A stretch of 40,154 nucleotides of DNA from NCBI GenBank assembly GCA_013360185.1, contig JABWCO010000032.1:1-40154 (forward strand), in the 5' to 3' direction. This document shows, piece after piece, positions 9,082 through 17,651 of this stretch (position 1 is its first letter; every line of letters begins with the position of its first letter). The notes beneath the pieces were generated by a model. It saw only the letters and a list, made by a program, of their open reading frames with translations, did not search any database and had not been told where the DNA came from. The DNA comes from Bdellovibrio sp. Lineage in GTDB: Bacteria; Bdellovibrionota; Bdellovibrionia; Bdellovibrionales; Bdellovibrionaceae. The position numbers and the translations under genes were made by a program.

Positions 9082-10553
9082 CTTGTTCCTCTTTTCCCTG
9101 GTGCTTCGCAACGATCAGAAAGAATCATACGATAGCTTTTAAATTCTTCTCGCCAATACTCACCCGAAACAGGCCAGTACAAAACATCAAAAGATCGTGT
9201 ATCTGCTTTCGCCGCCTCATAGGTGCGTTCTTCAAATACTTGTTTGATCCGATATTCATCTAGTTTAGAAATATACTCGAGAAGTTTGACCTGATCCCAG
9301 CTTGCTAAGAATCCATCTGCTTGGCGGCGCAAATCTGCTTGCATGGCGTGTTCAACCCGCCCACGCAATTCCCGTTCGTTGCCTTCATAAGCCTTCATCA
9401 CGGCGATAACTGCGGGACTTTTTTGATAAGACTTAAAAACATTTTTTGCCACGACCTGTTCTTTCTGAACGGCATCAATCACATCTGCAACATCGCGAAA
9501 TACAGGTTTCTGTAAAGTCATCCACATCAAAGCAGGACTTTCCGTTAAGGCCTTGCCTTTTTTTATAAGGTCGTAAGTTCTTTGATAAGAATTGCGAAAC
9601 TCTGCGGATAAACGAACCACTTCAGGATAGTAACAAATTTCCCGATAGATCAGCATTGCTAAAATCGTCTGCTCCGGATTACTAAAAATACGAAATGCCG
9701 GGGCCTTCAGGGATTCCAAAAGACCTAAGGCCGAAGAAAAATCGCGCTGATAATACTTTCCCCAAGCCCTTTCCAAAAGAACCCGTCCATAAAGCCGACC
9801 AGGGAACTCTTGTGCTGTGTAAGTCGCTTCGGCCTTTTCAAATTCATTGCGCTCGATAAAAATGCGCGCCCGTTGCAATTGAATACGCCACAACAATGAC
9901 GCCTGCATATCCTTTTGCTCTGACAAAGTCTTAAGTTCTTGTTCTGCCACGGCCAGCTGACCTGAACGATACTGCTCCAAAGCCTTAAAATACTTAAATC
10001 GATAGCCCCAGTACCCTGTTTCAGAAATTTTTTGTGTGCCCTTTTCTGCCCACCGGTAAAGACCTTTTTTCATGTCGTCCGTTGCAGTATAAAAGTACAA
10101 CATGTTTTCTAGGCCTTCTGGAACTTCCACAAAGGCCGCCTGATTTATTACTCGCGAAAGTTCACCTTCGTCAAAACTTCCACTCTGCAAAAGTTTGTCT
10201 ATTTCCAGGAGGGCCTTTTGCGCCATTGCCGAACCCGGATGATTCTTTAACACCTGCAAATAGATATGAAAGCTCGCTTGCGGCAAAGCCAAACTTTGCA
10301 AAGTATCGGCGAATGCTAAGTACTGTTCAGCTCCGGACACCATAGTTAAATCTGACTTTGCCGAAATCCTGCCCAATACAAAATCTAAGGTATCCGCTGG
10401 GTTTGCTTTGCTATTCAAATCGCTGAGAGTTTCCCAAAAGGCTTCATCCTTAGGAAGATACTTCCATCCTTTGACAGACTTGTATTCCTGCGATTGCCCC
10501 ACGCTCGCGGCAAAAAATAAAAATGAGAAAATTAAAGCTTTATTAAATCGCAT
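9078..10553 (-). CDS. Periplasmic TPR-like protein of the gliding locus
   Basis: This is a 491-residue secreted helical-repeat protein. The signal peptide is MRFNKALIFSFLFFAASVG, with probable cleavage after QSQ. The rest shows TPR-like helix pairs, for example around residues 85-115 and 215-290 (SLLWRIQLQRARIFIERNEF). Its start overlaps the end of the beta-barrel gene by 11 bases, and its TGA overlaps the next ATG. The three genes are therefore one coupled unit. By context it is a structural part of the Glt-like envelope complex; a specific Myxococcus counterpart (GltC/GltE type) is only inferred. Confidence 0.75.
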   Translation of the reverse strand: MRFNKALIFSFLFFAASVGQSQEYKSVKGWKYLPKDEAFWETLSDLNSKANPADTLDFVLGRISAKSDLTMVSGAEQYLAFADTLQSLALPQASFHIYLQVLKNHPGSAMAQKALLEIDKLLQSGSFDEGELSRVINQAAFVEVPEGLENMLYFYTATDDMKKGLYRWAEKGTQKISETGYWGYRFKYFKALEQYRSGQLAVAEQELKTLSEQKDMQASLLWRIQLQRARIFIERNEFEKAEATYTAQEFPGRLYGRVLLERAWGKYYQRDFSSALGLLESLKAPAFRIFSNPEQTILAMLIYREICYYPEVVRLSAEFRNSYQRTYDLIKKGKALTESPALMWMTLQKPVFRDVADVIDAVQKEQVVAKNVFKSYQKSPAVIAVMKAYEGNERELRGRVEHAMQADLRRQADGFLASWDQVKLLEYISKLDEYRIKQVFEERTYEAAKADTRSFDVLYWPVSGEYWREEFKSYRMILSDRCEAPGKRGTR

Positions 10554-11091
10554 CTTTTTTTACTTCATCGCCGAATTCAAAAGCCAGCCCTACGCTCAGA
10601 TCCAAAAGAAAGTTGCTGCTCTTACCTGCAGCAGAGGTGTAATAAAGACGCCCATCAAATTTATAAGAAAACTTGCGACTTTTATAGACGCGAAAAATTG
10701 CGCCACCACCAAACATCGGAGCCGACTCTCCCGAATTAAACGCCACCATGCCGCCGCCTAAAACAAAACTTGTTTCGCTGTGAAGCACGTCTTTATTGAA
10801 GAAAAGACTTTTAGAGTAAATCGGCGTGAACGCGGCATTTGCGTTGATAATCTCCCAGCCCAGATAACTTTGAAACTGAGTTGTATATGAAAGCCCTAAT
10901 GTCAGAGCTTTGTAAAATGCATCTAAGGGCAACACTCCCAAATGCACTGCAAGATCTCTTTGTGGCACAAAAAGTTTACTTTCTACCGCGGCAACTTGAG
11001 GCACCTCGTACGCATTTACATTTGACTGAGCCCACACTGAAGGCCCCAGAAAAAATCCAACAACTAAGCCAATTGATAATAGTTTGTTCAT
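10543..11091 (-). CDS. Outer-membrane beta-barrel protein of the gliding locus (GltA/GltB-like)
   Basis: This is a 182-residue secreted protein with signal peptide MNKLLSIGLVVGFFLG and cleavage after VWA. The mature part alternates polar and aromatic residues and has Gly-rich turns (VLGGGMVAFN, MFGGGAIF), as expected of a small beta-barrel. It includes the stretch GVLPLDAFYKALTLGLSYT. I recognise that pattern from delta-type outer-membrane proteins encoded beside gliding or TPR genes. It is the first gene of the minus-strand run and shares a 95-base divergent region with the protease gene at 11187. In a Glt system such a barrel would be the outer-membrane end of the machine. Confidence 0.72.
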   Translation of the reverse strand: MNKLLSIGLVVGFFLGPSVWAQSNVNAYEVPQVAAVESKLFVPQRDLAVHLGVLPLDAFYKALTLGLSYTTQFQSYLGWEIINANAAFTPIYSKSLFFNKDVLHSETSFVLGGGMVAFNSGESAPMFGGGAIFRVYKSRKFSYKFDGRLYYTSAAGKSSNFLLDLSVGLAFEFGDEVKKDAI

Positions 11092-11186
11092 ATATTTATT
11101 ATCGCGGAAAATATCTCAATTTGAAACGACAATTGGAGCTTAAGTCTTAGGTCGGGCTCGCCGATAGGATACTATAGGGGGAATTA

Positions 11187-13067
11187 GTGAAGCTCATCAG
11201 TAAACGAGTCCGTTGGGGCGTTTATTTTCTTCTGCCTTTGTTTGCGTATAATAACTGTGGTCGCCCTGGTTTCTATGCAAACACCGATAATGCTCCCAAT
11301 TCTTCTAATTCGGAAACGCTTCCTTCTTCCGGAACAGACAATTCGAGTTATCTACTATCCTGTATCTCAAAAAAGACTTTTGCGAAAGTTTCTGATTCAC
11401 AGCCGGCCGTAAAGCAGAAGTGGGCCTCCGATCTTTTTGCGTCGCTTGAAAAAGCGGATTCCTTTGTAGGCCTCAAACAAAAAGCCTCGGTGAGCAACGC
11501 GGACTTAGAGCTGCCCTCGACCTTTCTCGTGGACATAGATCACGAATGCCTGCAAAAATCTGGACCACAAAGCATCATCACAGACCTAGCGAAAATTAAG
11601 AATGCCACAGCCGCGACACGACAAATGGTCCACACCCTTCAGCAAAATGACTTTCCAAACTTCTCAGCAGAACAATTTCGCGATGCTGTGGAAAATGATC
11701 CCTGCATCAGCTTCGTTGATAAGACGGCGTCCTTTAAACTTTCAGCAGTCACCGCCAATGACACCTACATTGCGCAACAGATGCACCTGCAGAGTATTAG
11801 TTTTAACTCGATATTTGAAAGAGTTTATAATTCTCAAAATGGCGTAAACCGTGATGTTCGCATCGCCATTCTTGATTCAGGTCTTGACGCCGCCCATCCG
11901 GATCTTGCCGCGAACGTACTGAAGGATGGTCAAGGAAACGTGGTTAGTTATAATCCCTCCGCTAACAATTCTGATGTTTCAGATTCCGGCTTTCACGGAA
12001 CCCACGTTGCAGGAATTGCCGCCGCGGTTACAAATAATTCCAGCGGTGTCGCCGGAGTGATGGGCGTGAATGCAAAAATTATTGCGGTAAAAGTTTCCCC
12101 GGACGGCAAAAACGTCAATCTGGATGACGTGATTAACGGCATCCGCTGGGCGGTGGACCAAGGGGCCGAAGTCATCAACATGAGTTTTGCAAGTAACAGA
12201 GCTGATGATGACCGCCCCAGCTTTCGCGCCGTAATAGAATATGCTTTATCCAAAGGCGTCGTTCTGGTGGCCGCGTCTGGGAATTCGAATCTATTAATTA
12301 CCTCAGACTCACATTTGTACCCGGCAAAATATTCGGCACTTTATTCTGGCTTTATTACGGTCGGCTCCGTAGATGCGGCGAGCGCCACCTCGGCACGCAG
12401 CAGTTTTTCAAACTACGGACCGAAGTTTGTAAAAATAATGGCCCCCGGACAAAACGGCACGGCCGGGGTTCTGTCGACGGTACCTGCGCATTTAAACGCC
12501 TCGGGCTTGGCCTCTAAAGCAAACGGCAATCCTATTCACGGAACTTCGATGGCCGCCCCCGTGGTGGCTGGTGCTGCCGCCATAGCGATAGGCATGGCAA
12601 AATCACGAGGCTATAATGCGACCCCGGATCAAATTGAAAAGTTATTATTGCAAGGAGCACAAAAAATCGGTTCTCTCAGTTCAAGCTCCCTTAACGGAAA
12701 CAAACTAGATCTTTTGACAATGGTAAATCTGTTAGACTCTGATACAGGAATAAGCTCGAGTACGGCGACAGATCGAAAGTACGCAAAAGGATCCGTCACT
12801 ATCCAAACGCAACCACAAAATCAACAAGCCCTCATCGGGACGCCAGTCGAATTCAGTGTAGAGACCTCTGCGTCCAGCAGTATTCTTTTGAATTATTCGT
12901 GGACCAGAAATGGCATGGTCATCGCCGGTGAAAAACAAAAGAAGCTAAAAATAACACCGACACAATCGCGGGATGCCGGACTTTATGAAGTTGTTATTCG
13001 GGCGGGAAGTACTATTGTTCAGAGTCAGAGGGTCAAACTAGAGCTAGCCCCCACATATTGCCCCTAA
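11187..13067 (+). CDS. Subtilisin-like (S8) serine protease lipoprotein with Ig-like C-terminal domain
   Basis: This 626-residue protein starts at GTG with GGGGGAA just upstream. The signal peptide ends FAYNNC, so Cys24 is the likely lipidated residue. An N-terminal prosegment-like region (about 50-190) precedes a complete peptidase S8 domain: Asp230 in AILDSG, His270 in FHGTHVAG and Ser454 in HGTSMAAP. The C-terminal ~90 residues (about 530-622) read as an immunoglobulin-like domain, with the phrases LNYSWTRNGMVI and DAGLYEVVI. It is expected to be an outer-membrane-anchored or surface protease. The stop codon TAA ends exactly on the first base of the insertion sequence, so the original C-terminus may have been shortened or altered by the insertion. 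Confidence 0.9.
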   Translation: MKLISKRVRWGVYFLLPLFAYNNCGRPGFYANTDNAPNSSNSETLPSSGTDNSSYLLSCISKKTFAKVSDSQPAVKQKWASDLFASLEKADSFVGLKQKASVSNADLELPSTFLVDIDHECLQKSGPQSIITDLAKIKNATAATRQMVHTLQQNDFPNFSAEQFRDAVENDPCISFVDKTASFKLSAVTANDTYIAQQMHLQSISFNSIFERVYNSQNGVNRDVRIAILDSGLDAAHPDLAANVLKDGQGNVVSYNPSANNSDVSDSGFHGTHVAGIAAAVTNNSSGVAGVMGVNAKIIAVKVSPDGKNVNLDDVINGIRWAVDQGAEVINMSFASNRADDDRPSFRAVIEYALSKGVVLVAASGNSNLLITSDSHLYPAKYSALYSGFITVGSVDAASATSARSSFSNYGPKFVKIMAPGQNGTAGVLSTVPAHLNASGLASKANGNPIHGTSMAAPVVAGAAAIAIGMAKSRGYNATPDQIEKLLLQGAQKIGSLSSSSLNGNKLDLLTMVNLLDSDTGISSSTATDRKYAKGSVTIQTQPQNQQALIGTPVEFSVETSASSSILLNYSWTRNGMVIAGEKQKKLKITPTQSRDAGLYEVVIRAGSTIVQSQRVKLELAPTYCP

Positions 13068-13089
13068 AAACTGGTCCCTTATATTGTTG
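13067..13089 (+). repeat. Left terminal inverted repeat of the IS
   Basis: It begins AAAACTGGTCCCT and ends ATTGTTG. It pairs with 14101-14079 at 20 of 23 positions, and its first base is the last base of the subtilase stop codon. Confidence 0.85.
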
Positions 13090-13102
13090 TTAACAATTAT
13101 TG

Positions 13103-13134
13103 AGATCCCCTTAGTCCTCTGGGGATCTATTTTT
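13103..13134 (+). terminator. Rho-independent terminator inside the IS left end
   Basis: An 8-bp stem (AGATCCCC / GGGGATCT) with a 10-base loop is followed by ATTTTT. It would stop plus-strand transcription arriving from the subtilase. Lying within the IS, it may also shield the transposase gene from transcription entering from outside. Confidence 0.75.
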
Positions 13135-13155
13135 CGTTTTCTGAATGCTCAACGA

Positions 13156-14046
13156 CTATCTTGCCGGATGATGGATAATAAATAAATTGTGATATAATGA
13201 ATACATCGCCAGATGCAGAGCAAGGCGTTCTGGCTTCTTCGTCGTATTCCAGGTTCGTCGGAAAATTCTGTTCACATTTGCTCTGAACATCGCATAAGAA
13301 TGGTTCAAGCTAAAAAGAGGATCATAACCTCTCCCCTTCAGCTCCCCCTGACCCACGACACAGCCACGCTGTCCCTTAAACGGCATATGAGTGGCCAACG
13401 GAAAGAACTTCTTAACATCAGAAGGATAATGAGGACTCTCGTCTGACTTCAATAGGGAATGCTCGCAGATATGTGGTTTTATCTCTGAAAAAAGAGCTCG
13501 CCTTTTTTCTTTACGCTCATCTTTTCTGAATCCGTACTTTTTCAAAGACCTTCTAACCAAGAGTCCTTTCGCTGGCATTCGAGCCACTCGAAAACCCAAA
13601 ATTCTACGCGTCCCGGATTCTACGGCAGCAATTACTGATAACGGCTTTAATTTACTGTGCTCAAATGTTTCAAGATCATCGAATTCAATTTCGACTGCAG
13701 GAGGATGTTGCATTCTGTCTTCCTGAAGGTAGTGATAGGACGCAAGCCCCAAGAAGATAAACTTTCGAACAATAGTTTTACGATTTACTTTCAATAAAAA
13801 GGCCGCCCTTCTTTGCGAAACCCCACTGACTAGTTGTTCAAAAAGACGTTGGTTTAGATGACGCTTCTTTTGCCGATAACACGGTGAAAAGGTAGCTAAT
13901 GAGAAATGTTTTCCGCATGGTTTGCACAGAAAACGACAAACCTTAGCGGTGTCGCTTTTACGAAAAAAAGATCCGTGCGACGTTATTACTTCCCGAGACT
14001 CGGACGAAGGGTTCTGTTGTTGGCAATAGGGACACTTAATAGACAT
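13156..14046 (-). CDS. IS1/IS1595-like DDE-superfamily transposase
   Basis: This 296-residue protein has an N-terminal zinc ribbon (Cys5, Cys8, Cys41, Cys44) and a helix-turn-helix-like region at about 65-95 (SGVSQRRAAFLLKVNRKTIV). A catalytic core follows with Asp123/Asp124 in EFDDLETF, Asp202 in LKSDESPHY and, where IS1 has Glu, Asn248 in SLNHSYAMFRANVNR. A D-D-N triad is described for part of the IS1595 group, so this need not mean inactivity. The residues after the third position are Arg-rich, as in IS1 InsB. The frame is intact. No convincing SD precedes the ATG, consistent with low expression of transposases. Confidence 0.8.
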   Translation of the reverse strand: MSIKCPYCQQQNPSSESREVITSHGSFFRKSDTAKVCRFLCKPCGKHFSLATFSPCYRQKKRHLNQRLFEQLVSGVSQRRAAFLLKVNRKTIVRKFIFLGLASYHYLQEDRMQHPPAVEIEFDDLETFEHSKLKPLSVIAAVESGTRRILGFRVARMPAKGLLVRRSLKKYGFRKDERKEKRRALFSEIKPHICEHSLLKSDESPHYPSDVKKFFPLATHMPFKGQRGCVVGQGELKGRGYDPLFSLNHSYAMFRANVNRIFRRTWNTTKKPERLALHLAMYSLYHNLFIIHHPAR

Positions 14047-14078
14047 ACGGCAAGGAACTTACGCAAGTTCTTTGCCGC

Positions 14079-14101
14079 CAACAATTTTAGGGGCCAGTTT
14101 T
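14079..14101 (-). repeat. Right terminal inverted repeat of the IS
   Basis: Read on the minus strand it begins AAAACTGGCCCCT and ends ATTGTTG, matching the left end at 20 of 23 positions. It lies 6 bases from the stop codon of the gene at 14108. Confidence 0.85.
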
Positions 14102-14107
14102 CAGATT

Positions 14108-14857
14108 TTAAGAGCCTGGAGGCGCCACCACAGGAGGCGGCGAAGGAGGCTCGGGCTCCGGCGTAGGCTGCTGAGGCTCTGGCGCCGAAGGCCCTGGGGC
14201 TGGCCCAGGTGACGGTGCCGGAGATGGTTGAGGTGACGGTGCTGGCGATGGGCCAGGCGATGGACCAGGAGAGGGGCTTGGTTGCGGCGATGGGCCTGGA
14301 TCCGGAGGAGGAGGACACGGATCATCCGCAGGACAGGCACCCGCACCCACCGAACACTCTTGCAATTCAATATTTTGACAAAGTGCCAGTGTGGAGGCAC
14401 CCGTCAACTGATGCTGGGCGGTGATTTGTGGGCGAGGATTAGGTTCGGCGCGCCAATAAGAAGCCGGAGGACACGTTTCAAAACAGCACTGTTTATTACG
14501 ACCAATCAAACGAGATACAAAATTCAACGTCTGCGGATCTTTATAACAACCACGATGCATTAAACGACAACAAGGTACAGTGGTGTTAGCCCCACCCACA
14601 CATTGAGTGGAAGTCGAGTTCCCCCAAAAGGCCTGACCTTGAGAAGCCACTACGTGATACGTACATTGCATCGACGGACGTTTTTCTAACGGAGGACAAC
14701 AGCCCTCTAGATGCACACCTTCAATCCGGGGACAAAAATTATCCAAATCTATTCGCCCGGCCCACTCTCCACTACACATAGAGAATGTCCTCGTCTGAGC
14801 CGACACTTCAAAAGCGCAAAGTAAAATAGCTAAACCAAATAAAAAACCATTTTTCAC
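14108..14857 (-). CDS. Secreted Cys-rich protein with Pro-rich C-terminal tail
   Basis: This 249-residue protein starts at GTG, whose GTGA overlaps the upstream stop. The signal peptide ends SAQ. The mature N-terminal ~160 residues contain 16 cysteines including three CC pairs, suggesting a compact disulfide-bonded domain. The last ~70 residues are almost entirely Pro, Ser, Gly, Ala and Glu in PSPGP/PSPAP-like repeats, an extended and probably flexible tail. No family is recognised. It is the last gene of the four-gene vWA/TSP3 operon and ends 6 bases from the IS. A role as a secreted partner of the three lipoproteins is inferred from coupling only. Confidence 0.8.
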   Translation of the reverse strand: MKNGFLFGLAILLCAFEVSAQTRTFSMCSGEWAGRIDLDNFCPRIEGVHLEGCCPPLEKRPSMQCTYHVVASQGQAFWGNSTSTQCVGGANTTVPCCRLMHRGCYKDPQTLNFVSRLIGRNKQCCFETCPPASYWRAEPNPRPQITAQHQLTGASTLALCQNIELQECSVGAGACPADDPCPPPPDPGPSPQPSPSPGPSPGPSPAPSPQPSPAPSPGPAPGPSAPEPQQPTPEPEPPSPPPVVAPPGS

Positions 14858-15804
14858 GGTTCGACTTCTCCTGCTTTAACAAACTGATTCACGTCTAAAA
14901 CAAACTCCGGAATATCCGCATTTATTTTCAATCCCTTAAATAAGATCATTGGATTTCCAGATTGTCCAACTTGGGGACGTAACTTTAGATAAATAAGTAT
15001 GACATTTTCATTTTTTGCATGGGACAAACTTAACGCGCCGACAGGATTAGAGCTGTCCGTGGTATCGACAAATTCCGGTATTCTAACAAAGGGGATTTGA
15101 TCAATGTTAATCTTCCAAACTTCACCACCCGCGCAGCTAGTACTTGAAGTTTTAGAAATGCTTGCCAGTACTCTGGTCAAAACAGATGCATTGCGATCTG
15201 AATAGATTGGATTGGTGCCGCGTAAAATTTCATTGCTGTTTAATATTTGATCGCGATCGGTGTCGTCAGTTTCGTCACGAATGTTTGGATTTGTCCCGCG
15301 CAAAATTTCGACCAAATCAGGAATTCCATCTTTGTCCGAATCTAAACCCTGCTGAGGATGAGAATATAAGGAATGCAAATTTAAAGAACGATAATCACAA
15401 TCGGTGAGCCCTAGTCTGTTCGGAGTTTCCGTGCAGCCTCCAGGACGAATCACCTCGCAACTATTAGTTCCCGTCAAAGACGAGCACAAACTGTCTAAAA
15501 TGCCACCGCTGCTTCGACGCTTTAACGGATCAAAGCCAAGAGCAGATTCATCTCCGTCAGACAAACCATCGGCGTCCGAATCTAAAACCAACTTATCTTC
15601 TTTAAAGCCAATATTCAAATTCACCACATAAAAGGAATCTACCGTATAATTCGCATAGGGCCCGCTAAGACAGATTTCGCCCTGCCCTTTGCCATAATAG
15701 GGTTCTTCTCCCGGAAGGTCTTTTTGCAACGGAACTTCCGCGCAATTCTGATAAAAAAACAAGATGGGAATAGTGACGATAATTAAAAACAAGGATTTCT
15801 TCAC
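14854..15804 (-). CDS. Lipoprotein with thrombospondin type-3 calcium-binding repeats
   Basis: This 316-residue protein starts at GTG, overlapping the upstream TGA as GTGA. The signal peptide ends FFYQNC (lipid Cys21). TSP3/EF-hand-like repeats include DSDADGLSDGDE, DSDKDGIPDLVE and DTDRDQILNSNE, each followed by G-x-[DN]-P. A Cys-containing module (C..L.GTNSCE...C, then LGLTDCDYRSL) sits between the first and second repeats. The C-terminal ~120 residues resemble the end of the next gene upstream: ILIYLKLRPQ here and LIYYRLTPQ there, with final motifs GEVEP and GRVQP. It lacks the vWA domain of its two operon partners. It is probably an outer-membrane, calcium-stabilised surface protein. Confidence 0.87.
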   Translation of the reverse strand: MKKSLFLIIVTIPILFFYQNCAEVPLQKDLPGEEPYYGKGQGEICLSGPYANYTVDSFYVVNLNIGFKEDKLVLDSDADGLSDGDESALGFDPLKRRSSGGILDSLCSSLTGTNSCEVIRPGGCTETPNRLGLTDCDYRSLNLHSLYSHPQQGLDSDKDGIPDLVEILRGTNPNIRDETDDTDRDQILNSNEILRGTNPIYSDRNASVLTRVLASISKTSSTSCAGGEVWKINIDQIPFVRIPEFVDTTDSSNPVGALSLSHAKNENVILIYLKLRPQVGQSGNPMILFKGLKINADIPEFVLDVNQFVKAGEVEP

Positions 15805-17651
15805 GGCTGAACCCGCCCCAGGATGACAAAGTCTTCCGTGCTCACTCGGTTCTGAGAGGCCGCGACGACCTCTTCTTTGCCTGAACGCGAATAATTAATT
15901 TTAACAATGGACCCATAAAATTCTGCGACCGGGGCATTAGCATTTTGCGGAGTCAGTCGATAGTATATCAACATGACATGCTGATTCTGCGAGTGCACCC
16001 ATTGACCACTCATAATACCAGATGAACCTAACTCTAAAGTCCCTGCAACCTGCAAGCGACCGATACTAATCGCCCAACTTTCGTAATCACACACTCCGCC
16101 CTCTTTCGGCGGCAAGGCCCCCACGCTGACATTATTTAAAATAGTTAATGGCGTCTGTGCGTCCGCAAAGAATGGATCGGTACCCTTTTGGATCTCTTCC
16201 AGATTAGCCACCCCGTCTCCGTCAGGATCCGAAGTCATGTCAGCTACGGCGGGGTTGCTGCCTTTAATGATCTCGACATAATCAGGCATTCCGTCACGAT
16301 CACTGTCAACGCCCCAGTCATCTTCACTTTTCTTTGGCAACTTATCTAAGCTAAGCATTTTATAATCACAATCAGACAAACCAAAGGAGTTGAGCTTGTT
16401 CGGGTCACAAACAATGGAACTTCTCTTCGCCTCACAAGCCGGTACGCCACCTAAACGATCACAAATTCCATCCAAGACACCAGATACATTTAGGCTGCGT
16501 GGTGATTGTGGATCCCAACCCAGTTTTACTTCTTCACTATCCGGCACACCATCCATATCTGAATCGACCAGCAGTTGATCTTGGCGGCGCAGTGTTGTCA
16601 GCGTGATCGCCGAAAACACATCTGGCCGATAGCTGACAGAAAGCTTACTGATTACCAAATCACAAAGTGCCTTTTGGTTGCCTTCAAAAGAACTCAGTTT
16701 CATTGCGCCCGATGTACCGCCATCTCGCGAAATCGCTTCAAGATGAATTGGTACATTTGGATTTTCACCATAAAAGACGCCATAAATTCGCAAATCCTTC
16801 GCTTTCGCGATAGCTGCCTGGCGCATATAGGCCGACGACGACAAAGAGCCTTCCATGTGACAGTCACTGCTTTGCTGAGGTGTCATATTCGCTTTATTAC
16901 AACCGCTGCCACGCAAGTCCATCGGCACACCATCGGAAATCAAAAACACATGATAGGCCTGAGTAGCGTTCACTCCAGAAGCCGTTAGGTCATCGACAAC
17001 GATTTTTTCAACACAATCTAGGGCGCTGACATAACTGGTAACAGAAGATATAGGTGGAAAATTAGGGTCTGATAAGTACTTACCTATGCTGCGCTTCCAC
17101 TGCGTGAACCACGTTGTCTCAGCGTCCTGCACGGCCTTTAAAGTGTCTAACTGACCCGACGCCTGACTGGCTCCGACAAACCCCGCGTTACTACAACTTA
17201 AAGCCGCGCTGGGGCCGCTACCTTGTAAAATACCTGCTGTCTTACTAAAACCCACCACCGCAAACTGTGCCCCGGTTTGTCCGGCACAGTTTTCAAGAAA
17301 ATATTTGACCGCTTTAAAGCGCTCTCCGCGAGGATCGGTCGCTTTTGTCGCATCAAAGTAACTGGGTGGTGTCGCCCCACCGGGGCCCACGGGATCCGTA
17401 TCCCAATCACCGATATTTGAAATCGACATATCAATAGCAAAAACAAACTTTGCCGACTCTGGCATTAAAGATCTTGCATCGGGACAGACCACGGCTTTGA
17501 GATCTAGTTCCGGTGCTACATAGTCCGCTTCTTTTAATGCACTCTCTAAAGGCACCCGCGCACAGTTCTGAAATGAAAGTAACGCTAAGGATCCACCCAA
17601 GGTCAGCAAAACAAAATAAGGCCACTTTCGTTTTGGAAATAATGACCTCAC
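15801..17651 (-). CDS. von Willebrand A / TSP3 lipoprotein (616 aa)
   Basis: The start is GTG at 17651, sharing its first base with the upstream stop (TAGTG); GGAG lies shortly upstream. The signal peptide ends LLSFQNC (lipid Cys30). A vWA domain spans about 66-330: the MIDAS motif DMSIS (Asp74, Ser76, Ser78) follows the strand KFVFAI, and a later strand reads VFLISDG. TSP3 repeats follow (DSDMDGVPDSEE, DSDRDGMPDYVE, DPDGDGVANLEE) with the same intercalated Cys module as the downstream gene (FGLSDCDYKML). A C-terminal domain ends GRVQP. vWA domains with an intact MIDAS bind ligands through a divalent metal, so an adhesin or complex-assembly role at the outer membrane is likely. Confidence 0.9.
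   Translation of the reverse strand: MRSLFPKRKWPYFVLLTLGGSLALLSFQNCARVPLESALKEADYVAPELDLKAVVCPDARSLMPESAKFVFAIDMSISNIGDWDTDPVGPGGATPPSYFDATKATDPRGERFKAVKYFLENCAGQTGAQFAVVGFSKTAGILQGSGPSAALSCSNAGFVGASQASGQLDTLKAVQDAETTWFTQWKRSIGKYLSDPNFPPISSVTSYVSALDCVEKIVVDDLTASGVNATQAYHVFLISDGVPMDLRGSGCNKANMTPQQSSDCHMEGSLSSSAYMRQAAIAKAKDLRIYGVFYGENPNVPIHLEAISRDGGTSGAMKLSSFEGNQKALCDLVISKLSVSYRPDVFSAITLTTLRRQDQLLVDSDMDGVPDSEEVKLGWDPQSPRSLNVSGVLDGICDRLGGVPACEAKRSSIVCDPNKLNSFGLSDCDYKMLSLDKLPKKSEDDWGVDSDRDGMPDYVEIIKGSNPAVADMTSDPDGDGVANLEEIQKGTDPFFADAQTPLTILNNVSVGALPPKEGGVCDYESWAISIGRLQVAGTLELGSSGIMSGQWVHSQNQHVMLIYYRLTPQNANAPVAEFYGSIVKINYSRSGKEEVVAASQNRVSTEDFVILGRVQP

Larger units (their letters stand above)
13067..14101. 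mobile_element. Insertion sequence, about 1.03 kb, IS1/IS1595-type
   Basis: One transposase gene lies between 23-bp terminal inverted repeats that match at 20 positions, with outer ends reading AAAACTGG on both sides. The element sits between the subtilase stop codon and the end of the Cys-rich protein gene. The bases directly outside the two ends (TGCCCCTA on the left, CAGATTTT on the right) do not match, so no target duplication is visible. Family placement rests on a zinc-ribbon N-terminus, a helix-turn-helix and a D-D-N-like catalytic set. A database comparison would settle it. Confidence 0.8.

Noticed and set aside
13059-14109. Target-site duplication around the IS
   Set aside because: The 8-base flanks (TGCCCCTA and CAGATTTT) do not match, nor do they match if the repeats are extended by three bases.
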